A stretch of DNA of 10,288 nt. Source: Flavobacteriales bacterium UBA6165. GTDB lineage: Bacteria > Bacteroidota > Bacteroidia > Flavobacteriales_D > Crocinitomicaceae. Under the pieces are notes generated by a model that ran no database searches, was not told the DNA's origin, and saw nothing but the letters and a program-made list of their open reading frames with translations. Each line of letters begins with the position of its first letter. Position 1 is the stretch's first letter. Both the position numbers and the translations under genes were made by a program. This document shows positions 1-5,887 of this stretch, in pieces. The DNA is taken from NCBI GenBank assembly GCA_002422285.1, contig DIUF01000013.1:1-10288 (forward strand). The letters run 5' to 3'.

Positions 1-254
1 AGGTTTGTACTATCCTGAATTGATGATCCACCACTAAATACTTGATTATCTGAGGATTCTTTGGTTTCAAATTGAAACTCGTTCGCGCTTCTCTCAGTTG
101 GGCTTATCTTGTTTGAATGTGATGGCGTCGAAGTCTTTTTTGTGCTTCCATTTTTAAGATAGCTCGGATAAGAGGATTTGTAAAAATCACTACCCGACGA
201 ACATGCTGATAGAAAAAGCAATCCTATTAAAAAAAGAGATGTAGTTCTATTCAT
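1..254 (-). CDS. N-terminal part of a lipoprotein of unknown function (runs off the window)
   Basis: The gene starts at an ATG read from 254 and stays open to base 1, giving 84 residues without a stop; the C-terminus lies outside the window. The N-terminus is a clear lipoprotein signal: MNRTT, a hydrophobic stretch at about residues 7-17, and the lipobox LSAC with the lipidated cysteine at residue 18. Beginning six residues after that cysteine comes FYKSSYPSYLKNG (24-36). The lipoprotein at 496-1500 has a matching segment at the same spacing. The rest is rich in Ser, Thr, Asn and Lys, which suggests an extended linker. The function is not recognised. Its relative ends in membrane spans, so this one may too, but that part is not visible. 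I found no convincing promoter in the AT-rich 241 bases upstream. Existence of the gene is well supported; function is unknown. Confidence 0.8.
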   Translation of the reverse strand, partial: MNRTTSLFLIGLLFLSACSSGSDFYKSSYPSYLKNGSTKKTSTPSHSNKISPTERSANEFQFETKESSDNQVFSGGSSIQDSTN

Positions 255-495
255 ATTTTTTTTTCAAAAATAGTCTTATTTTTTTAACAAAAAAATCACT
301 GTTTTCATGTTTATACGGCAAATTCTAAAATACTACCAAAATAATTTGTCAAAATAATACCAATGAAGCTTCTAATTATCCCTAAAGTAGTGCGTCCTTT
401 TTCAATTTAATTCTTTTCATCCGTTTTAATTTATTTGAATGCTTTTATTCCAAGAAGCAGTAAAAATTATAGCTTTGAAAAATGATCAATAGGTA

Positions 496-1500
496 TCAAT
501 AAATCAACACAACCCACATGAGTAGGCCCGTAAGCAGAAGTCCAAATGTGGCTCCAAGAATAGCTAATACAGCAAGTCCGCGACCTCGTTGTGTTCCCTT
601 CGAATTATTGATTTCTTGAATTCCATTTTTTGCTTTGGTTATTGAAAATACGCATCCTATAGCGATGGCGAGAAGCATCATCCCAGCTATAAATGGAGCA
701 CCCTGTAATAGCACTATTAAAGTGATTATGCCACTAACGAGCAATATGGGTATCATCAAAATAGCTTTTTTCGAGTTTTTATTCGTTGTCCTAATACCAG
801 AGTAATTTGTGGCAACCGGCTGATCAGAGATTTCAGGATTTGAATTGCACTGACTCGTGTTTCCTCGTTCAAAACTTGTCCTACTGCATCTTGTTTCCAC
901 TATCCATTTGAAGCCTTTCGGGTCATTTTGAGCATTGAACACAATAGAGCAAATACTATCTTCGCAAATGGGTTCTGGTGTTTTAAAAATATAAATTTTT
1001 GAGCTGCTCAACGATTCTCTGATGATGCGATACTCTGATAAGGTTCCATTTTCTGAATACAATTCTCCTTTTGGCTTTGTCCAAGTTAATTTATATGTGT
1101 TTTTTGCTATGTAGTCACACTGTAAATCTGTCACTTTCGGACATGTGTTGTTGCTGTTTGATATTTTTTTTGTGCTTATAGTTTCTACTTTAGGAGCATA
1201 ATTGTTTGAATTTTGGATGCAGTCATCAACTGAAATTGTGGGTTGATCTGTATTTGAGCCTTGTTCTGTTCTGTCATCTATGTGATTTCCATTCTGCAGG
1301 AAAGATTGAGCTACGAGCTGCACTTCTAATAGATTTGTTGTAGATTGAATTTGTATTCTGGGTTCAACCAGTTTTATTTGTTTGCCATGCTTAAGTTTGC
1401 TGGGGTAGTGAGATTGATAAATACCTGAAACATTTATACAACTGCTTATGAAAAGCAATAACACTAACACAAAATGAATAGCATAATTTGTTTTAATCAT
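496..1500 (-). CDS. Lipoprotein with fibronectin-III-like domain and C-terminal DUF4190-like membrane segment
   Basis: The gene encodes 334 residues from the ATG at 1500. A GTG six codons upstream (1518) is in frame, but the ATG gives a better signal peptide. Residues 7-20 are hydrophobic and end in the lipobox ISSC (Cys21). Residues 28-39, YQSHYPSKLKHG, match the motif of the lipoprotein at 1-254 at the same distance from the cysteine. Residues 40-118 look like a low-complexity linker. Residues 120-207 resemble a fibronectin type III fold (VTDL, YKLTWTKP, SEYRI, FKWIVETRC) and carry several cysteines that could form disulfides. The C-terminus has three hydrophobic segments (about 246-266, 268-287, 309-332); the stretch IQEINNSKGTQRGRGLA between them resembles the Q-I-x-x-N...GKGLA pattern of DUF4190-type proteins. 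I infer a lipid-anchored or inner-membrane protein with an exposed Fn3-like part. Role unknown; no clear promoter or terminator seen. Confidence 0.83.
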   Translation of the reverse strand: MIKTNYAIHFVLVLLLFISSCINVSGIYQSHYPSKLKHGKQIKLVEPRIQIQSTTNLLEVQLVAQSFLQNGNHIDDRTEQGSNTDQPTISVDDCIQNSNNYAPKVETISTKKISNSNNTCPKVTDLQCDYIAKNTYKLTWTKPKGELYSENGTLSEYRIIRESLSSSKIYIFKTPEPICEDSICSIVFNAQNDPKGFKWIVETRCSRTSFERGNTSQCNSNPEISDQPVATNYSGIRTTNKNSKKAILMIPILLVSGIITLIVLLQGAPFIAGMMLLAIAIGCVFSITKAKNGIQEINNSKGTQRGRGLAVLAILGATFGLLLTGLLMWVVLIY

Positions 1501-1544
1501 TGAACGAAAATAATACACAATTCACTTACACCCAAAGAATTCAA

Positions 1545-1580
1545 AAAAAAAGACTGTCCGAAACTGAACAGTCTTTTTTT
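1545..1580 (-). terminator. Intrinsic terminator of the small His-rich lipoprotein gene (symmetrical, could work both ways)
   Basis: The arms A7-GACTGT (1545-1557) and ACAGTC-T7 (1568-1580) are a perfect 13-base inverted repeat around a 10-base loop. Read on the minus strand, the hairpin starts about 20 bases after the stop codon at 1600 and ends in a run of T. The poly-A on the other side makes it symmetrical, so it could also stop plus-strand transcription. It separates the small lipoprotein from the larger one at 496-1500, which suggests that they are transcribed separately. Confidence 0.9.
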
Positions 1581-1599
1581 AAGGTTTATGTGACTTAAT

Positions 1600-1845
1600 T
1601 TATTTTTTTAATTTGCAATGAACGTCTTTGTGTTCTGGATTGGCGGCCAAAGTGGTTTCATGGCCTTCACAAGTTTCATCAGCTTTATTTTTACTTTGGT
1701 CGTGAATATGATAAACAACATCCTTGTGATCCCAATGATCATCATGGAATTCCTCATAGTGACAATCGCAGTTAAAATCACGCTTACAAGATGTTACTAA
1801 TCCAAATGTTAAGGCCAAACCTAAGAGCAAAAAATTCTTTTTCAT
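1600..1845 (-). CDS. Small His/Cys-rich lipoprotein, 81 residues
   Basis: The gene encodes 81 residues from an ATG at 1845. Residues 1-19 form a lipoprotein signal (MKKN, a hydrophobic core, then LVTSC) with the lipid-attachment cysteine at 20. The mature part has four more cysteines (26, 28, 59, 77) and nine histidines (29, 34, 37, 40, 46, 48, 62, 72, 76), most of them in or near the acidic, His-rich stretch of residues 29-49. The layout CxC near the start, a Lys/Ala-rich helix-like middle and C-x-L-K at the end resembles small Bacteroidota lipoproteins with two probable disulfides. In those the middle is usually Thr/Ser-rich, so the His-rich insert here is unusual. It could bind Zn, Cu or Ni, but that is inference from composition only. 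It has its own promoter (1872-1901) and terminator (1545-1580), so it is probably monocistronic. Confidence 0.85.
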   Translation of the reverse strand: MKKNFLLLGLALTFGLVTSCKRDFNCDCHYEEFHDDHWDHKDVVYHIHDQSKNKADETCEGHETTLAANPEHKDVHCKLKK

Positions 1846-1871
1846 AATTCTGTAATTAAATGTTCGATTTG

Positions 1872-1901
1872 CAAAAGTAATACAAAATCCAATAAATGCA
1901 A
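1872..1901 (-). promoter_or_regulatory. Bacteroidota-type promoter of the His-rich lipoprotein gene
   Basis: Read on the minus strand, TTG (1901-1899) is followed after 19 bases by TACTTTTG (1879-1872). This fits the known Bacteroidota housekeeping consensus of TTTG/TTG, 17-23 bases, TAnnTTTG. Transcription would begin near 1866, leaving a leader of about 20 bases before the ATG at 1845. The -7 box and its next two bases (CA) are identical to those of the divergent mdh promoter. Confidence 0.7.
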
Positions 1902-1911
1902 CTCAGTTGCA
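1897..1911. promoter_or_regulatory. Perfect 15-base palindrome on the -33 element: possible operator
   Basis: TGCAACT-C-AGTTGCA has perfect 7-base arms around one central base. It covers the -33 TTG of the minus-strand lipoprotein promoter and lies about 43 bases upstream of the -33 of the mdh promoter. It has no T-tract and is too short and compact to be a terminator. Binding by a dimeric repressor is the natural reading, but no regulator gene is present in the window to pair with it. Confidence 0.45.
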
Positions 1912-1953
1912 AATATTTTATGATTTTACTTCAAAGTATTGGTAATATGCACC

Positions 1954-1983
1954 TTGTTGAATCTAAAAAACTTGCTACTTTTG
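1954..1983 (+). promoter_or_regulatory. Bacteroidota-type promoter of mdh
   Basis: TTG (1954-1956), 19 bases, then TACTTTTG (1976-1983) match the Bacteroidota consensus with optimal spacing. Transcription should start near 1989, giving a leader of about 30 bases. That leader is AT-rich (ATATAAAATT just before the ATG) and has no Shine-Dalgarno sequence, as is common in this phylum. Confidence 0.75.
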
Positions 1984-2020
1984 CACAAAATTTTTGTTAA
2001 CCCTCACACAATATAAAATT

Positions 2021-2956
2021 ATGAAAGTAACGGTAGTAGGAGCTGGAAATGTTGGAGCCACATGTGCAGATGTTTTGGCGCACAGAGAAATTGCCAACGA
2101 AATTATCTTGTTGGACATCAAAGAAGGTTTTGCTGAAGGTAAAGCACTTGATGTTTGGCAATCTTCACCAATTGGTATGTACGATTCACGCACTATTGGT
2201 TCAACAAATGATTATGGTATGACTGCTGGCTCTGATGTAGTAGTTATTACTTCAGGTCTTCCACGCAAACCAGGTATGAGCCGCGACGATCTTATCGCAA
2301 CCAACGCTGGCATCGTAAAATCTGTTACTGAAAATATCATCAAACATTCTCCGGATGCTATTATTATTGTAGTTTCAAACCCATTGGATGTAATGACTTA
2401 CTGTGCTTACTTGAGCGCTAAAGTTGATTCTAGCAAGGTGTTTGGTATGGCAGGTATATTAGATACAGCACGTTACAAAGCATTTTTGGCTACTGAGTTG
2501 AATGTTTCTCCAAAAGATATCCAAGCGGTATTGATGGGTGGTCATGGCGACACAATGGTTCCACTTCCACGATATACAACAGTTGGTGGTATTCCTGTAA
2601 CTGAATTGATAGAGAAAGATAAATTGGACGCAATCATCGAGCGCACGAAATTTGGTGGTGGTGAAATCGTGAAATTGTTGGGTACATCTGCTTGGTATGC
2701 GCCAGGTGCCGCTGCTGCTCAAATGGTTGAAGCAATTGTTCGCGACCAAAAACGCGTTTTCCCAGTTTGTGCTTGGTTGAACGGTGAGTATGGTATGAAT
2801 GATATCTACTTGGGTGTTCCAGTAATCTTGGGTAAAAAAGGTATTGAGCGCATCATCGAATTGGATTTGAACGCCGACGAGAAACAATTGCTCGAAGAAT
2901 CTGCTGTTGCTGTGAAGTCGGTGATGGATGTGCTTGACGGCATGAACGTTGCTTAA
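2021..2956 (+). CDS. mdh: Malate dehydrogenase (NAD-dependent, LDH-like type)
   Basis: The gene encodes 311 residues, the usual length of the family. It interconverts malate and oxaloacetate with NAD in the cytoplasm, as part of the TCA cycle. The Rossmann motif GAGNVG lies at 7-12 and Asp32 at the end of the second strand points to NAD rather than NADP. The active-site loop GLPRKPGMSRDD (79-90) has the Arg at 82 and 88 that mark malate rather than lactate specificity. Asn119, the catalytic pair Asp148/His175 (LDTAR, GGHGD) and Arg151 are all present. The ATG at 2021 begins MKVTVVGAGN, exactly where the family starts; a TTG nine codons upstream is in frame but would lie inside the leader. The gene has its own promoter (1954-1983) and a terminator at 3093-3126, so it is probably a single-gene transcript. 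Confidence 0.97.
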   Translation: MKVTVVGAGNVGATCADVLAHREIANEIILLDIKEGFAEGKALDVWQSSPIGMYDSRTIGSTNDYGMTAGSDVVVITSGLPRKPGMSRDDLIATNAGIVKSVTENIIKHSPDAIIIVVSNPLDVMTYCAYLSAKVDSSKVFGMAGILDTARYKAFLATELNVSPKDIQAVLMGGHGDTMVPLPRYTTVGGIPVTELIEKDKLDAIIERTKFGGGEIVKLLGTSAWYAPGAAAAQMVEAIVRDQKRVFPVCAWLNGEYGMNDIYLGVPVILGKKGIERIIELDLNADEKQLLEESAVAVKSVMDVLDGMNVA

Positions 2957-2992
2957 TTTTTGTCAGAATTTTCTATATACTTCGTTGTTTCT

Positions 2993-3040
2993 TTTTTTTA
3001 ATCAGTCACGAGCGTCAGCTGACTCCTTGGATTAAAAAAA
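2993..3040. repeat. Long inverted repeat with A/T outer arms between mdh and its terminator
   Basis: The outer arms TTTTTTTAATC (2993-3003) and GATTAAAAAAA (3030-3040) are perfectly complementary over 11 bases. Inside them AGTCA (3004-3008) pairs with TGACT (3020-3024), and GTCAGCTGAC (3014-3023) is itself a palindrome. The 3' arm ends in A on both strands, so this is not a normal intrinsic terminator. It may stabilise the 3' end of the mdh mRNA or be a terminator remnant. It is a structural observation only. Confidence 0.6.
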
Positions 3041-3092
3041 GCGCCTCGTCTCTGAAAAATTCTATTCAAAAATTGTCTTCAATGAAAAATAC

Positions 3093-3126
3093 AAGCGTCG
3101 AATTCGAAAGAGTTCGGCGTTTTTTT
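3093..3126 (+). terminator. Intrinsic terminator of mdh, overlapping the end of the convergent gene
   Basis: AAGCGTCGAA (3093-3102) pairs with TTCGGCGTTT (3113-3122) through eight Watson-Crick pairs and two G-U pairs, around a 10-base loop. A run of seven T (3120-3126) follows the GC-rich stem. The T-run overlaps the TAA stop of the convergent gene (3125-3127). On the minus strand the hairpin is followed by TTGTATTTTT, so it may also end the minus-strand operon. Confidence 0.8.
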
Positions 3127-4222
3127 ATTTTATCCTCATTTCAACACCAATCGCCTTATGGTCTGAAAGCACTTCTTGTTGTAAACTAAAATTGAGTGCT
3201 TCAAAGGTTTTATCATAGAAAATATAGTCTATTCTATTGGATGGCATTTTCCCAACATAGGTGCGCCCAAATCCAGAGCCAACTTGATGAAAAGCGTCGC
3301 CGTAATTGGTTTTCAATTGGCGGTATGCGTAGCTCGTTGGGGTATCATTCAAATCACCACAAAGAATCACAGGATAGGGAGAATCGGCGGCGTGACCAAG
3401 AATCAGCTGCAATTGTGTGGCTCTTGTTCGTGAAGCAGCTAGAAATCGGCGGATGAGGTTTTTGGCTTTGTTCGGGTCAACTTCGTTCATGTCCATGTCG
3501 AATTCCTCAAAGGCGGCATAATCGACTTCGTTGAAACTGATGCTGCCAATGTGGAAATTATATACGCGTATAATCGAGCTATCCATTTGAATATCAGCAT
3601 AAACACAGTGGTTGGAAGATTTACTTTGCATGTCAATAATACCTTGACCCACAATTGTGTAGCGACTAAAAATGGCGCAACCGAAGAAGGTGTTTTTATT
3701 CGTGCCAGTAACAAATGAGCCGGCATGATGAGGCAAATCAAATTTTTCTTTGATTCGCGATAAAGTCATGAAATTCCTCGGTCGATTTTCGTAAAAGAAC
3801 TCTTGAAAACACAAAATATCGGGTGCTTCACTTTCGATGTAATTCACGATGCTGTCTCGAACAAGCAAAGGACCCAAATTCATGTTTTCATATAAATCAA
3901 ACGAGCGCACATTGTAGCTCATGATTTTGAAGCTGTCCGCGGATTCCTCTTTTGCCGAACCGAAGGCGTAATATTGGGTATGGAGACTCCAGCCCATCAA
4001 GAGAATGAATGAGTATGCTATAAACAACTTCCATTTTCCAGAGAAAAGTACGAGAACTAATGTCGCCAATGAAACCAAAACTACATAAGGATATCCGTAG
4101 GCTAGAATTGTGAAAACCCGCGATGATTCAGGGCTAATTCTTGGAGCGATATAGCACAAAATCAAGACCAAAAAAGGCAATGATGTAAAGAATAGAAAAC
4201 TATATTTCAGGAAGTTTTTCAA
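3125..4222 (-). CDS. Membrane-anchored endonuclease/exonuclease/phosphatase (EEP) family protein
   Basis: The gene encodes 365 residues. Three membrane spans (about 6-26, 37-60, 64-82) anchor a C-terminal EEP domain (about 97-365), which is placed outside the cytoplasm if the N-terminus is inside. The catalytic set of the DNase I/sphingomyelinase/Mg-dependent phosphodiesterase superfamily is present: SYN (Asn104), CFQE (Glu141), YNFHIGS (His224), GDLND (Asp290, Asn292), RIDYIF (Asp332) and SDH (353-355). The real substrate, nucleic acid, phospholipid or phosphosugar, cannot be told. The start codon is TTG at 4222. It is in frame with the stop of the preceding gene, only two codons downstream of it, so there is no room for an earlier start. 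The MKNFLKYS N-terminus fits a membrane protein. It is the last gene of the mutL operon, 6 bases after the rhomboid, and is probably translated by coupling. Confidence 0.9.
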   Translation of the reverse strand: MKNFLKYSFLFFTSLPFLVLILCYIAPRISPESSRVFTILAYGYPYVVLVSLATLVLVLFSGKWKLFIAYSFILLMGWSLHTQYYAFGSAKEESADSFKIMSYNVRSFDLYENMNLGPLLVRDSIVNYIESEAPDILCFQEFFYENRPRNFMTLSRIKEKFDLPHHAGSFVTGTNKNTFFGCAIFSRYTIVGQGIIDMQSKSSNHCVYADIQMDSSIIRVYNFHIGSISFNEVDYAAFEEFDMDMNEVDPNKAKNLIRRFLAASRTRATQLQLILGHAADSPYPVILCGDLNDTPTSYAYRQLKTNYGDAFHQVGSGFGRTYVGKMPSNRIDYIFYDKTFEALNFSLQQEVLSDHKAIGVEMRIK

Positions 4223-4228
4223 TTTAAT

Positions 4229-5143
4229 TTAGAGTTTATCTTTTTGATTGAAAAGATATTCTTTTTCGGCTTTGGTCAATCCGTCGTATCCTTTTTGTTT
4301 GATTTTATCCAAAATGGCATCGACTTTCATTTGAATTTCCTTTTTGGATTCGAAGTATTGTTCATCGGCTTTGTGGTAGTGTTTTACTTTGGGTTCTTTC
4401 ATTTTTCGCATGAACAAGCGCGAACGCAAGCCTTTAAATCCACCTTGGAAAATCTGAGTTTTTCTTTCAAACCATGCAATAAATCCGTCGAAAGTTGAAA
4501 GTCTAGCAATCGCTAATACGCCAAAAGCAGCTCCACCCAAATGCGCCATATGTGCAACACTTTCTAAATCTGTCATGCGCAGGAAATCGGAGATAACCAA
4601 AAACAGTGCGATATATACGATACGCATTTTAAAAAGTCCAAAAAGAAGCACTTCATACATCGGACGATAAAAAGCAACGGCAATAAAAACAGCATAAACA
4701 GCCCCAGAAGCACCAATTAATCCTGAATATTTGCTGAGTTCAAATATGGGGATTAGGTTCACCGCCAGAACTTGTGTCAGAGCAGCAAACAAACCACCAA
4801 GAATGTAAATGTATATCAATCGTTTGTTTCCCAAAAATTGCATGAACAACATAGAGCCATAATAAAACCAAATCATGTTAAACAAGATGTGTAAAAAATC
4901 CTGATGCGCAAACATGTGGGTAAACCATGTCCAGGGCTGTGTTAGGAAGTTTGGGAAGGTATCGGGTAAAACAAATACATATTCTGCAAATAGACCGAAT
5001 GGTCGCTCATCCCAAAGTTTTAATCCTTTATCAATTTGATAAAACAAGTTGATCAACAAATAAACAATGATGTTCAGCATCAGAATCCGAATGGACCAGC
5101 CGCCGTACTTGAATTTTTGAGAAATGAGTTGAGAAAAAGTCAT
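4229..5143 (-). CDS. Rhomboid-family intramembrane serine protease with C-terminal helical extension
   Basis: The gene encodes 304 residues from an ATG at 5143. Rhomboids cut membrane proteins within or next to a transmembrane segment, using a Ser-His dyad. Here HILFN (85-89) gives the oxyanion His and Asn, GASG (144-147) the nucleophile Ser146, and AHLGGA (200-205) the catalytic His201. About six membrane spans are visible between residues 18 and 213. After the core comes a basic cytoplasmic tail and then a helical segment (about 265-304) with ILDKIKQKGYDGLTKAEK. It resembles the DUF6576-type C-terminal domain seen on many Bacteroidota rhomboids. The gene starts 3 bases after the stop of the other rhomboid and is followed 6 bases later by the EEP gene. 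The two rhomboids are clearly different proteins, not a recent duplication. Substrates are unknown. Confidence 0.95.
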   Translation of the reverse strand: MTFSQLISQKFKYGGWSIRILMLNIIVYLLINLFYQIDKGLKLWDERPFGLFAEYVFVLPDTFPNFLTQPWTWFTHMFAHQDFLHILFNMIWFYYGSMLFMQFLGNKRLIYIYILGGLFAALTQVLAVNLIPIFELSKYSGLIGASGAVYAVFIAVAFYRPMYEVLLFGLFKMRIVYIALFLVISDFLRMTDLESVAHMAHLGGAAFGVLAIARLSTFDGFIAWFERKTQIFQGGFKGLRSRLFMRKMKEPKVKHYHKADEQYFESKKEIQMKVDAILDKIKQKGYDGLTKAEKEYLFNQKDKL

Positions 5144-5146
5144 GGT

Positions 5147-5887
5147 TTAATAGAATTGTTTGCGATCTTTTTGCCATATTTTCACCAAAACAAATCCAAT
5201 GACACCACCGCCTAGGTGCGCTAAATGAGCGATATTGGAACCGTCTTCAACAAAACTAAAATACAAAGAGATAATCATCAAGAATCCCACAAGATATTTC
5301 GCTTTGATTGGAATTGGTGGGAAAAGTAGCATCAATTGTGTATTTGGGAATAGCATAGCAAAACCAACCAAGATACCGTAAATTGCTCCGGAGGCACCTA
5401 CCATAGGCGTTACGCCGCTATTCACATAATAGTGTTCAACCATTGTTGCGTTTTGGTAAAATTTGTTTTCGGTGATGATTTGGTTTAAATAGGTCAATAC
5501 TTCTTGCCCATCAGGTCGAGCCAATATTTCTTGTTTGAATTGATACATTTCATAGGTGCTATATCCTGCATAAAAAACGAAGGCTCCCAGTGCACTGATG
5601 ATGTAAAACCAGAAAAAGCGTTTTGCTCCCCAAATACGCTCAAGATGTGCACCAAACATAACCAATGCGAACATGTTGAAGAATAGGTGCATTAAATTTC
5701 CATGCATAAAAAAGTGCGTTACCATCTGATAAGGCTCGAACTTTGGCGATAGAAAATTGTGTGCTCCGAGCATATGAATCAGATTCAACTGGTTCTGAAA
5801 AGCATAGGTTGCCAACAACATTAATACGTTGATAATCAAAAAGTTTTTGGTTACCTGTGGCAGGTTGGAAAGCATATTAAAAATCAT
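5147..5887 (-). CDS. Rhomboid-family intramembrane serine protease, short form
   Basis: The gene encodes 246 residues. It keeps the rhomboid core: HLFFN (67-71), GASG with Ser166 (164-167) and AHLAHLGG with catalytic His224. It has about six spans and no C-terminal extension beyond a short basic tail. An insert of roughly 50 polar residues (about 108-160) sits between the span after HLFFN and the Ser-bearing span, longer than in the neighbouring rhomboid. Two starts are possible. The ATG at 5887 overlaps the end of mutL by 11 bases; the ATG at 5875 (MLSNLPQVTKN) leaves one base between the genes and also matches the way many relatives begin. Either implies translational coupling to mutL. The intact dyad indicates an active protease; the substrate is unknown. 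Confidence 0.94.
   Translation of the reverse strand: MIFNMLSNLPQVTKNFLIINVLMLLATYAFQNQLNLIHMLGAHNFLSPKFEPYQMVTHFFMHGNLMHLFFNMFALVMFGAHLERIWGAKRFFWFYIISALGAFVFYAGYSTYEMYQFKQEILARPDGQEVLTYLNQIITENKFYQNATMVEHYYVNSGVTPMVGASGAIYGILVGFAMLFPNTQLMLLFPPIPIKAKYLVGFLMIISLYFSFVEDGSNIAHLAHLGGGVIGFVLVKIWQKDRKQFY

Noticed and set aside
265..272. TATTTTTG -7-like box (minus strand) before the lipoprotein gene at 254
   Set aside because: It would put the transcription start within about five bases of the ATG, and the nearest TTG is only 15 bases upstream. Chance in AT-rich DNA is more likely.
278..296. ATTTTTTT-AAC-AAAAAAAT inverted repeat upstream of the first lipoprotein gene
   Set aside because: The arms are only A/T and the region is extremely AT-rich, so this is expected by chance and would be a weak structure; it is not at a gene end on the minus strand.
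1994..2020. Longer mdh reading frame starting at TTG 1994
   Set aside because: The nine extra residues lie within the short leader just after the predicted transcription start, and family members begin at MKVTVVGAGN, encoded from 2021.
2459..2887. 142-codon minus-strand frame inside mdh
   Set aside because: It is fully antisense to a conserved, motif-complete gene, and its product shows no domain, signal or start-site support.
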